A stretch of 64,000 nucleotides of DNA from Candidatus Comchoanobacter bicostacola (GTDB taxonomy: Bacteria; Pseudomonadota; Gammaproteobacteria; Comchoanobacterales; Comchoanobacteraceae): the NCBI RefSeq assembly GCF_024172705.1, contig NZ_CP092900.1, positions 310,001-374,000 on the forward strand, in the 5' to 3' direction. Shown here piece by piece: positions 53,919 to 61,576 of this stretch (the stretch's first letter is position 1; every line of letters begins with the position of its first letter). The notes under the pieces were generated by a model that saw only the letters and a list, made by a program, of their open reading frames with translations, was not told the DNA's origin and ran no database searches. The position numbers and the translations under genes are program-made.

Positions 53919-53944
53919 AAAGCCTCCTTATGGGGGCTTTTTTT
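53919..53944 (+). terminator. intrinsic terminator after the small exported protein
   Basis: A GC-rich stem (AAAGCCTCC / GGGGGCTTT, loop TTAT, one G-T pair) is followed by a run of T. It touches the convergent thyA stop and may act weakly for thyA too. Confidence 0.85.
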
Positions 53945-54749
53945 ATATGGCTACGGTTGCTTTAATGGTGGGGTGATGTTGATAATTGTGAAGCTGAACA
54001 TGCTCATAGGTATAATGATCGATTGATGCTGCATGATTCAGGCTTAAAGTAGGCGGTTGATAAGGATTACGAGTAAGTTGCTCTTCTACTGCATGAAGAT
54101 GATTTTCATAAATATGGCAGTCGGTACCAGACCATACGAACTCTCCTGGCTTGAGGTCACACTGAGCAGCAATCATATAGACGAGTAGACTGTAGGAAGC
54201 AATATTAAAGGGTACACCTAAGAAAAGATCAGCAGAACGTTGGAATAGTTTACAGTTCAGCTTTTGGTCATTGGTTACATAGAACTGAAAAAGAAGGTGG
54301 CAGGGGGGGAGTGCCATTTCATCGATTGCACCTACGTTCCATGCATTGATGATATGTCGGCGTGAGTATGGATTGTTTTTGAGGTTCTCAATGAGGTTGG
54401 CAATTTGATCAATATGCTTACCATCTGAGGTTGGCCACTTACGCCATTGATGACCGTATACAGGACCTAGATTACCGTTAGCATCTGCCCATTCATCCCA
54501 TATTCTGACTCCATGTTGTTTCAGGTATTTGATGTTGGTATTACCTGATAAAAGCCAGATAAGCTCGTGCACTACTGCAGGCCAATAAATCCTCTTGGTT
54601 GTGAGTGCTGGGAAGTCCTGAGAGATATCAGCACGCATTTCTCTGCTGAATGTGGATATTGTTCCTACACCTGTACGGTTTGAACGCATCGATCCATTAG
54701 ACAGGACGTCTTTGAGTAGATCTAGGTATTGTGACTCAAATGATTGCAT
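53943..54749 (-). CDS. thyA: thymidylate synthase
   Basis: ThyA methylates dUMP to dTMP with methylene-tetrahydrofolate. The active-site Cys is in ALPPCHLLFQF (about residue 150). RSADLFLGVPFNIASYSLL and the C-terminal end (IKATVAI, with the usual terminal hydrophobic residue) match the family. The length of 268 aa is nearly that of the E. coli enzyme (264). It is monocistronic, with a terminator on each side. Confidence 0.97.
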   Translation of the reverse strand: MQSFESQYLDLLKDVLSNGSMRSNRTGVGTISTFSREMRADISQDFPALTTKRIYWPAVVHELIWLLSGNTNIKYLKQHGVRIWDEWADANGNLGPVYGHQWRKWPTSDGKHIDQIANLIENLKNNPYSRRHIINAWNVGAIDEMALPPCHLLFQFYVTNDQKLNCKLFQRSADLFLGVPFNIASYSLLVYMIAAQCDLKPGEFVWSGTDCHIYENHLHAVEEQLTRNPYQPPTLSLNHAASIDHYTYEHVQLHNYQHHPTIKATVAI

Positions 54750-54804
54750 GGTATTTACTCAAGCTACTTAGTTACTATGGCACAATATGTGTTTAGAGTC
54801 GATA

Positions 54805-54834
54805 AAAAAATGGCGCATCCGTACGCCATTTTTT
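54805..54834 (-). terminator. intrinsic terminator of the 56-58-kb gene pair
   Basis: A perfect 11-bp stem AAAAAATGGCG / CGCCATTTTTT with an 8-nt loop lies 24 bp past the stop of the 54858 gene. A T run follows on the minus strand. Confidence 0.88.
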
Positions 54835-54857
54835 GGGTTATATAATACTATCTAGGG

Positions 54858-56555
54858 CTAAAGGCCAGCGGCTGGACTGGTAGAAGGAGCACTGGTAAAG
54901 CCCCCTAGCATTTTAATTGCTGGATGACTTTTGGTTCCTATAATCTTACATACAGCGTTTCTATAAGCTTCTTCCTTGCATTCAGCGTAGCACTCCTCTA
55001 GACCTTTTTTAATTTCAGCTCTAAGGAGTTTGAGACATTCAGCTTTGAGGTGTTCTTCAAACTCTGGTGAATGCATAGCTTTAAATTTGTGGCTGTCTTC
55101 CACTATTTCGTCTAACTGATCATTAGTTGGGTTATTCGTAAAGAGGCTGACAGCTTTATCACTAACTGAGGCTATGCAGTTAGCCTTGATATCAGGACTA
55201 AGGCCATTTTCAATTATGCTTGAATACCTTTGGCAACTTTTAACTAATTGAGTAAGCTGATCTTTAGTGCATTCTTGTGCTAATACCGTGGAGTATAACC
55301 AGCGACTGTTTGTTGCTGCTGCTGCAATAGATCTGACTGCAGTAGCATCATCATAGCCAGCTATTTGATAAACGGAGTTTTCACTAAATTTAGTTTCATT
55401 ACCAAAACCTAGGTCGTCTAAGTCCTGACTCGGATTACTTGCGCTATCAAATGCTGAAAGAGCGTCTGCTGTTAGGGGTGTAACACTTGGGAATGTTTCT
55501 GCTTTACACCAGTTATCGAGATCATCTTTGTAGGCATCACCCCAAAGTGTTGTTACAATCTTGTGTATATCAAATGTCGATGGGGTAGTTAGAGACTCAC
55601 TAGGCTCAGCTGTACTCATACGATCAAGTGCATCCAAGACAATCTGATGGTCTTTGTAGCTAATAACGTTAGCTTTAAATTGAGCTTTAGTGACATCGCC
55701 GGAAAATTCGTCCTCGGGAAGCGTGTATTCTTCTATTTTCACAGCTGATCGGTTGCTAATATCTGCAGTTTCATTGATGACTCTTTGGTAAAAGTTACAT
55801 TGTGCGTAATGTAGTAGATGCATTGCTGGGGTAAAAGCCCATCGCCCTGGGTTCCAAGGACTTTCAACATCATTAAATGCCTTTGTTAGATCTTGTGCTG
55901 ATATGTCAGTTAACTCATTAAAGTCTAGCCCTAGCACATCAGTAGTGATAGCATATGGTTGGTCACTGTTTGCAACCATATCTATGAAATCACGAGAGGC
56001 TTTGCTAATACACTCGTAAGCATTTTGATTTCTATCAAATAATGCACGATCAAAGGGGAGTTCATTCTTGAACTTAAAACCGATAGCTGCATCCCAGTAA
56101 AACTTATTTAATTTTAATGGTTTTTCGAAAGCGATATTATAACTATCTTGGCTAATTGCAATGGGTCCTGGATTTGCGCCGTCTGTTTTAACTATATCAA
56201 CTACTTGAGGAGCTTCTTCTTTCGCGAGTTTAAGTGCTGAGTCAGCTTTCCGTCCACTTTGTAATCCATCGGTCACAGCTTTTTGGATCTCCTCTAGTAA
56301 ATGAGAATGCTCAGGGTCAACTGGTGCAAGTGTTTTTGGAAGCACTTTACTTTTTGTGGTGCTGATTTTTTTCTCTAGGCGTCTAATCTCTTTTCTGTTT
56401 TTTGATATTTTAACAGCGTAAACAATCATTTGAGTTATTGATAAAACAATTAGCATGCAGAGAGCTGCTAAAATGGCTGTAAGAGGTGTAATTGCTGAAA
56501 TAAGCGTGCCAATCCCTGCTGTGGCACGCGCTATGTAGTTTAGTATTATATTCAT
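54858..56555 (-). CDS. hypothetical membrane-anchored protein
   Basis: I do not recognise this 565-residue protein. Two close hydrophobic stretches (about residues 12-27 and 28-52) anchor it. A short basic coiled coil (KNRKEIRRLEKKIST) and a long soluble, mostly helical domain follow. An aromatic-rich part (KFYWDAAIGFKFKNELPF) and cysteines near the C-terminus occur without a motif. GGAG precedes the ATG. It lies 12 bp after the coiled-coil gene, and the pair ends at a strong terminator, so they form a two-gene operon. A lineage-specific envelope or effector-like protein is possible. Confidence 0.7.
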   Translation of the reverse strand: MNIILNYIARATAGIGTLISAITPLTAILAALCMLIVLSITQMIVYAVKISKNRKEIRRLEKKISTTKSKVLPKTLAPVDPEHSHLLEEIQKAVTDGLQSGRKADSALKLAKEEAPQVVDIVKTDGANPGPIAISQDSYNIAFEKPLKLNKFYWDAAIGFKFKNELPFDRALFDRNQNAYECISKASRDFIDMVANSDQPYAITTDVLGLDFNELTDISAQDLTKAFNDVESPWNPGRWAFTPAMHLLHYAQCNFYQRVINETADISNRSAVKIEEYTLPEDEFSGDVTKAQFKANVISYKDHQIVLDALDRMSTAEPSESLTTPSTFDIHKIVTTLWGDAYKDDLDNWCKAETFPSVTPLTADALSAFDSASNPSQDLDDLGFGNETKFSENSVYQIAGYDDATAVRSIAAAATNSRWLYSTVLAQECTKDQLTQLVKSCQRYSSIIENGLSPDIKANCIASVSDKAVSLFTNNPTNDQLDEIVEDSHKFKAMHSPEFEEHLKAECLKLLRAEIKKGLEECYAECKEEAYRNAVCKIIGTKSHPAIKMLGGFTSAPSTSPAAGL

Positions 56556-56567
56556 TTTTTTCTCCGG

Positions 56568-57896
56568 TTAAATAGTTTGACTATGGGTTTCGAGAGCGGG
56601 AGCACCTTGTCCTTGGGTTGAGCTAGTACGAGGAGTTGGCGCTACAGAATCAGTGGTTAAACCTAAACCAAAAGAGAGTTCAGAGCCAATTTCAGAACCA
56701 ATTTCAGAACCAAAATTTGATTGAGTAAAGCCACTCTGTTGTAATTTTTTAATGTAGCTCTTAACTCTTAATTTATATTTCGAATATTTTGCTAGCAATA
56801 AACTTTGTCCTTCTGTTTTTGCAAATACTTCGTTCCTTAGGTTTTCAATTGTACTTGTTTGCGTAGATATTATAGTCTTTAGTCTTAATACTTCCTCAGA
56901 CCTCACCACTGTTACTGGTGTTGCTGGCATGCTATCAGCTCGAGCCCTAGTAGGAGTAGCTGGTTGGTCGCTAGCTTCTGTAGTCGCTCCAGCAGATTCT
57001 TGGAGAGTAGCAATCTGCATTTTAGCTTCTACTAACTCTTTTGATAGTTTAAGGATGCGCTCGTCTCTTAGCTGAGAGAACGCTTGTCTCTGTGCTAAGG
57101 TGTGCGCTGCAACCCTTGGGTTTGCGTAAGCTGCTTGCAATTCTTCTACATTTCTTTTGTCACTGAGCTGTTCGGCTATTAAGTGTTTCAAGACGCAAGC
57201 TGGCGTTGTTGCCGCCTCAGGGATTGTTGTTGCAAGCGCTTCAGCTTCTTTATCGAGCACCGCCTTGAGTTCTTCTTCTGATAGAGGCTCCACCTTGACT
57301 CTTTGTGCGTCAAGCTGCTCTTTTAAACTGTAGTTTTCTTCATATGCCTTTAGCTCAGCCTCATAGCTAGTAGGTTGTTGCAATGACAGATACTTATTCT
57401 GTGCTGTTTCTTTAAGTAATACAAGTGTGCGATAGGGCTTTTCAGCACTTTTTGGGTGCTTCGCTATATCTGTTTCTAGCGTCTCTATTTCTGCTTCCAA
57501 ACGTCTAATCTCTGAGCTTAACTTGCCTTTTATTTCACCAGGCATGACTGGATGCGCTGGGGGTTTTGGGGCTCCACCAGTAACATCTGCTGCCCCAGAG
57601 CCTCTAGTATCTTTTGCCTCAGCGCCTAGAATATCTTTTTCCTTAAGTCTTTTTGCTTCAGCCTCGAACCACGTTTGTCCTGCCGACTCAGCCATTACCA
57701 GAGTTCCTGTTCCCTTCTGCTTTTTAAGACGGGTATTTCGAGCACGTAACATATTATTTTTTACATGAAGCACATCCTTCATCTGTGACTTAGTCGCGTC
57801 TGGCATACTAAGATATTTACGCATCTCTTCATCGGAGTACTGAGTAAAAGGTTTTCTTACTTCAGCGCTGCTCATTTTGGAACCATTTCCACCCAT
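56568..57896 (-). CDS. hypothetical coiled-coil protein
   Basis: The function is unknown. The protein is 442 residues from the ATG at 57896, preceded by AGAGAG; the frame is open from a TTG at 57923. It is dominated by predicted coiled coil, with segments such as EIRRLEAEIETLETDIAKH near residue 125, EELKAVLDKEAEALA and LRNEVFAKTEG. The low-complexity tail is Ser/Thr/Gly-rich (GSEIGSEIGSELSFGLG). Neither signal peptide nor membrane helix is seen. Paired with the membrane-anchored protein downstream, it could be its partner. The composition and disordered ends resemble secreted proteins of intracellular bacteria, which is inference. Confidence 0.7.
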   Translation of the reverse strand: MGGNGSKMSSAEVRKPFTQYSDEEMRKYLSMPDATKSQMKDVLHVKNNMLRARNTRLKKQKGTGTLVMAESAGQTWFEAEAKRLKEKDILGAEAKDTRGSGAADVTGGAPKPPAHPVMPGEIKGKLSSEIRRLEAEIETLETDIAKHPKSAEKPYRTLVLLKETAQNKYLSLQQPTSYEAELKAYEENYSLKEQLDAQRVKVEPLSEEELKAVLDKEAEALATTIPEAATTPACVLKHLIAEQLSDKRNVEELQAAYANPRVAAHTLAQRQAFSQLRDERILKLSKELVEAKMQIATLQESAGATTEASDQPATPTRARADSMPATPVTVVRSEEVLRLKTIISTQTSTIENLRNEVFAKTEGQSLLLAKYSKYKLRVKSYIKKLQQSGFTQSNFGSEIGSEIGSELSFGLGLTTDSVAPTPRTSSTQGQGAPALETHSQTI

Positions 57897-57927
57897 AATT
57901 ATTCTCTCTGTTTTATTACTCAATTTG

Positions 57928-57978
57928 AATTAAACATTAAGACAATATTAATGTCAATGAGCGGCTTAATGTTAAATT
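57928..57978. repeat. imperfect inverted repeat in a divergent promoter region
   Basis: AATTAAACATTAAG (57928-57941) and CTTAATGTTAAATT (57965-57978) are inverted copies with one mismatch. Between them lies the near-palindrome GACAATATTAATGTC. The position between two divergent genes suggests a possible operator. The rest of the 303-bp gap is AT-rich and otherwise featureless. Confidence 0.45.
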
Positions 57979-58199
57979 AACTTTTCATTAAAATATAGGT
58001 TCTTAGTTTGTCTATTGATGAGCTAGATTATTAGGATTCATAGTTTATGGGGCTGATTTGTGAATAAAAAATGCTTTGTTTTTATCAGTAGGGTTGAGTT
58101 TTTTTTGAAAGGTATTAGATTCTTTACAACAAAAAAATCTGACAAGATAGTTAGACTGTTTATAAAAACGATTATGTAGAGAGAAAGGAGAACAAAAAT

Positions 58200-58586
58200 A
58201 TGTTGGTTTTAAGTCAAATATTTGCACTGTTTTTAACAGTGGTAGGGTTAGGCATGATCATCAATGCCAAGCTATTTGTGGATGCGTTTAACGAGATTAA
58301 GTCTAATCCAGGGTTGCGTCTTATTACGGGGTTGATGCCAATATTGCTGGGCTCTGTAGTTATTGCTATGCATTCAGTATGGGTAATGGCATGGCCAGTG
58401 CTAGTAACATTAATTGGTTATACACTATTTATTCTTGGGTCATTGCGTTATCTATTTTGGAAGCAGTGGGTCAATATGATGGCGCGTGTTTTATCTAAGT
58501 CTGTCGTTCGCTCTATGGGTGTTGTGGCTCTTGCCATAGGGCTTGTCTTGGGTTACTATAGTATATATATGATATTGTTGATTTAG
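58200..58586 (+). CDS. small four-helix membrane protein
   Basis: This 128-residue inner-membrane protein has four hydrophobic helices (about residues 5-25, 40-58, 62-85 and 105-126). There is no catalytic motif. The first helix pattern (TVVGLGMIINAKLFVDAF) and the third (LIGYTLFILGSLRYLF) recur in the protein encoded on the other strand at 60375-60755, so the two are probably paralogues. AAGGAGA gives an excellent ribosome-binding site. The function is unknown; similar small proteins are often annotated as uncharacterised inner-membrane proteins. Confidence 0.75.
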   Translation: MLVLSQIFALFLTVVGLGMIINAKLFVDAFNEIKSNPGLRLITGLMPILLGSVVIAMHSVWVMAWPVLVTLIGYTLFILGSLRYLFWKQWVNMMARVLSKSVVRSMGVVALAIGLVLGYYSIYMILLI

Positions 58587-58636
58587 TTGGTTTCAATTAT
58601 GACGCTATCTTTTTAGTATAATTACAAGGTAAAAAA

Positions 58637-59413
58637 ATGTTCGTATTTTTAAAAAAATTAGCTTTGCGTTTTTGGGCTTGGTTAAAGCGTTTGTTTAGTC
58701 GTACGCCTAAGCCAGAGCAAGTTTCGCGTGAAGCAAAAGTTGCTGACGTGCAGACAGAGGATGAAGTAAAACAACTAGCGCAAGTGGTTAAGTTATTTGA
58801 AAGGCTAAAAGACCCAGCAGACTGCTACAAGGATGATAATCTTGAAATAAAGAGTTTCCTAGAAACTGTTTATAAGGGCAATGAGTATCAATTTGGGATG
58901 TTAGAGTTACAGGCGGAAGTTGCTAAGCTGAAGAGTGATCCAAAGGCGCTGCGTGTGTTTTTGCAGCAGAATATTATGAGGCATAAAAGAGGTCAAAAGG
59001 GATTGGATTGGTATTTTGCACCTCACTTTAGAGGGAGTGTTTGGAATCTGAATGGTAGGTCTAAAGAAGTAGTTGCAGCTATTTCTGATAATAGGGTGGT
59101 TCGCAATAACTTCCGACTGATGCTTGAAATTATCATGAAGTTGCATACAATTTATCCAGCTCATAAATTTTATAAAGTTAGATTAGATAAGTTTTACTGG
59201 TCAGCATTCCAGTTCTTTAATATACATAAAGGCGTTGCTGGCAGCGGAAAAGAAGAGATTGCATTTTATAATGATGTCTACATGAAGAAAGTAGGTGGGG
59301 CAACTAAGTCAGAATACTTACATAAAGCAAAGTATGAGGAGTGTTACTCAGGGCATGAGAATACAGATTTATCGCGCGAGTCTTTTATTAAGCATGTGAT
59401 TGGAGCTAAGTAA
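58637..59413 (+). CDS. hypothetical protein with basic amphipathic N-terminus
   Basis: I do not recognise this 258-residue protein. Residues 1-22 form a strongly amphipathic, Lys/Arg/Trp/Phe-rich helix (FLKKLALRFWAWLKRLF) that could lie on a membrane surface. The rest is soluble, mixed alpha/beta and rich in Lys and Tyr, with no motif. AAGG precedes the ATG. It follows the four-helix membrane gene by 50 bp and may be cotranscribed. Confidence 0.65.
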   Translation: MFVFLKKLALRFWAWLKRLFSRTPKPEQVSREAKVADVQTEDEVKQLAQVVKLFERLKDPADCYKDDNLEIKSFLETVYKGNEYQFGMLELQAEVAKLKSDPKALRVFLQQNIMRHKRGQKGLDWYFAPHFRGSVWNLNGRSKEVVAAISDNRVVRNNFRLMLEIIMKLHTIYPAHKFYKVRLDKFYWSAFQFFNIHKGVAGSGKEEIAFYNDVYMKKVGGATKSEYLHKAKYEECYSGHENTDLSRESFIKHVIGAK

Positions 59414-59490
59414 GCACCTCAGAGCCCAGATCTGGCTTTATGATGGTGTTTGTGCTACTGTTAAGGATATGAATAAAAAGGGGTAAAGAC

Positions 59491-60378
59491 ATGTTTAAGG
59501 TGCTTGCACTCTATCAGTTTCGCTCAGTAAAGAATCCTAATCAAGTAGTAGCAATGATAAAGTCAGCTGCTCCATCAGATGTCTGCGGCACATTGATTGT
59601 GGCTCATGAAGGAATTAATGGTACGATAGCGGGTTCTGAGGCCAGTATGAATGTAATGTTAGACGTGCTTAATACACTAGGATTTGATCAAATGGAATAT
59701 AAGTTTTCTCATGCGATTGAAAAACCGTTCTTGCGTTTCAAGGTTCTAGAGAAAAAAGAGATTGTTACTATAGGCTGTGATGCTAACCCATGTTCAGTTG
59801 TTGGTACCTATGTAGCGCCTAAAGATTGGAATGATTTAATTACGCAACCTGATGTTTTAGTCATCGATACTAGGAATGATTATGAATATGCGTTGGGGAC
59901 ATTTTCAGGGGCTGTGAACCCCAATACGGAATGTTTTCGTGATTTCCCTAAGTATGTGGCCTCCATTGATCGGAAGCAGTTTAAACGGGTTGCTATGTTT
60001 TGTACGGGCGGTATTCGTTGCGAGAAGGCCTCTTCATATATGTTGTCTGAGGGGTTTGAGGAAGTATATCATCTGAAGGGTGGGATATTGAAGTATCTAG
60101 AAGAAGTAGATCGTTCGCACAGCTTGTGGGAGGGGGCCTGTTTTGTATTTGATAGAAGAGTTGCCTTGGGTCACCAGTTAGAAATAACAGGTCATAAATT
60201 ATGCTTTGCTTGTCGGCATGTTCTGTCCCCAAAAGACAGACTGGTTGACTATCAAGAGGGTGTGCATTGTCGTTATTGTATTAATAACTTAACTGCGTTA
60301 AGAAGAGCGAGATGCATTGAGCGTCAGAAGCAGACTGAGATCGCGCAGTCGCAAGACAAACAGCATATTGGTGCTTAA
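59491..60378 (+). CDS. trhO: tRNA uridine(34) hydroxylase TrhO (rhodanese domain)
   Basis: TrhO (YceA) hydroxylates uridine-34 of certain tRNAs in an oxygen-dependent way, giving the precursor of cmo5U. The N-terminal acylphosphatase-like UPF0176 domain (VAHEGINGTIAGS) is followed by a rhodanese domain. Its active loop is CTGGIRCEKAS, with catalytic C171 and a second Cys at 177, then GILKYLEEV. A Cys-rich C-terminus (CFACRHVLSPKDR, CRYC) fits the family. The length of 295 aa is shorter than E. coli (350). AAGGGG precedes the ATG. Confidence 0.95.
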   Translation: MFKVLALYQFRSVKNPNQVVAMIKSAAPSDVCGTLIVAHEGINGTIAGSEASMNVMLDVLNTLGFDQMEYKFSHAIEKPFLRFKVLEKKEIVTIGCDANPCSVVGTYVAPKDWNDLITQPDVLVIDTRNDYEYALGTFSGAVNPNTECFRDFPKYVASIDRKQFKRVAMFCTGGIRCEKASSYMLSEGFEEVYHLKGGILKYLEEVDRSHSLWEGACFVFDRRVALGHQLEITGHKLCFACRHVLSPKDRLVDYQEGVHCRYCINNLTALRRARCIERQKQTEIAQSQDKQHIGA

Positions 60379-60755
60379 TAATTGTTGCTCAGTGCAAAAT
60401 AAATGAATACTAAACCGTAGCTCATTAAGAATAAGCCAACCAGTTTAATGTATGTTTCGTCACCAATTAGATTGATGAACTGAACCCAAATAGAGGTAAA
60501 TAGCATTTTTACACAACCAATTAAGAAGGTTGCATAGCCAAGAAGTAGCATAGGATCAGCATTAGGTGTATTAAAAAATAGTGAAATGAGAGCACTACCT
60601 ATAAATACAAGTGATAATGATGCAAAAAGTTGGTTTTTTGAGCTTGCAATGATATCTGTAGCAGCATCTTGAATAATTTCTTTATGTGTTGTCATCCCAA
60701 TGCCTATGATACAGAGCACCGGACCCATGATTTGCGCAAATATGTTCGCGTCCAT
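60375..60755 (-). CDS. small four-helix membrane protein, paralogue of the 58.2-kb gene
   Basis: This 126-residue protein has four hydrophobic helices. Its pattern VLCIIGIGMTTHKEIIQDA then LLLGYATFLIGCVKMLF parallels the gene at 58200. The stop overlaps the convergent trhO stop by 4 bp. AGGA precedes the ATG. It is divergent from sdhC. The function is unknown. Confidence 0.72.
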   Translation of the reverse strand: MDANIFAQIMGPVLCIIGIGMTTHKEIIQDAATDIIASSKNQLFASLSLVFIGSALISLFFNTPNADPMLLLGYATFLIGCVKMLFTSIWVQFINLIGDETYIKLVGLFLMSYGLVFIYFALSNNY

Positions 60756-60832
60756 TGATATTCCTAATGTGTTTTTAACGATTCTGCCATATAAAATACT
60801 GATTGCAAGCTTTATTCATATAAAATTCATAA

Positions 60833-60861
60833 TTGAATTTAAAGTCGGGTAGCGTTATAAT
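60833..60861 (+). promoter_or_regulatory. promoter of the sdhCDAB operon
   Basis: TTGAAT (60833-60838), a 17-bp spacer and a perfect TATAAT (60856-60861) lie about 24 bp before the sdhC ATG. Confidence 0.78.
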
Positions 60862-60884
60862 CAAAGAGTTAAAAACGCAATGGA

Positions 60885-61256
60885 ATGTATATGCGGCAAC
60901 GTCCTGTTTTTCTTAACTTATTTAAGATCCACTTACCTTTACCGGGTTTTGTTTCAATATTGCACCGAATTTCAGGGGTTTTTAATATTTTAGTATTCCC
61001 CCTGTTGATTTATTTGTATGCTTTGTTACCTCAAGGCGTTGAAGCGGAGAAGTTGCTCAACTTTTTCTGGGTTAAATTGATGCTTTGGGCAACCATGACT
61101 GCATTTGTGTATCACTTTTTTGCAGGTCTTCGTCATATGTATTTTGATTTTACACACATCCATCATTTGTCTACCGCAAGAAGATTGGCTTGGTGTGTGT
61201 TAGTTGTATCGGTTTTAAGCTCATTATGGATTGGGGTACGAATATGGTTTATTTAA
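60885..61256 (+). CDS. sdhC: succinate dehydrogenase cytochrome b556 subunit
   Basis: SdhC is a membrane anchor subunit of complex II and helps bind heme b and ubiquinone. Three helices are present in 123 residues. The quinone-site S-x-x-HR motif is present as SILHRISG, and the heme-ligand His is in GLRHMYFD. A second in-frame ATG lies two codons in. It is the first gene of sdhCDAB and overlaps sdhD by 13 bp. Confidence 0.95.
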   Translation: MYMRQRPVFLNLFKIHLPLPGFVSILHRISGVFNILVFPLLIYLYALLPQGVEAEKLLNFFWVKLMLWATMTAFVYHFFAGLRHMYFDFTHIHHLSTARRLAWCVLVVSVLSSLWIGVRIWFI

Positions 61257-61576
61257 AGAACTCTGGGCTTAGAGATTGGTGGATACAAAGGATTACGTCA
61301 CCATTAATAACGATTGCATTCATGCCGTTAATTATGATGTGGCTGATGGGATATTTGCCGACGCCTTATGATTGGTATGTGCTGCTATCTGAACCGATGT
61401 GGCGAGGGCTCACATTAGTTGGCTTGGTTGCATATTATTTTCATGTGCGTATTGGTTTATGGGTGGTATTAACTGATTATATTCCACGCACCTATCAGGG
61501 GTATGCTACGTTCTTGGGTGAGTTCTTGTTGTTGGCTCATTTGGTCGTGGGTCTTTATTTTATTTGGAGCTTTTAG
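61244..61576 (+). CDS. sdhD: succinate dehydrogenase hydrophobic membrane anchor subunit
   Basis: SdhD is the second anchor subunit of complex II. The frame is open from 61190, but the ATG at 61244 gives a normal-sized 110-residue protein that begins VYLKNSGLRDW. Three helices are present. The heme-proximal His and quinone-site residues are in YYFHVRIGLWVVLTDY, which parallels E. coli SdhD. The stop overlaps the sdhA GTG (TAGTG). Confidence 0.93.
   Translation: MVYLKNSGLRDWWIQRITSPLITIAFMPLIMMWLMGYLPTPYDWYVLLSEPMWRGLTLVGLVAYYFHVRIGLWVVLTDYIPRTYQGYATFLGEFLLLAHLVVGLYFIWSF

Noticed and set aside
59413-59490. Small palindrome around AGATCT considered as a terminator after the 58.6-kb gene
   Set aside because: The stem is too short and not followed by a T tract.
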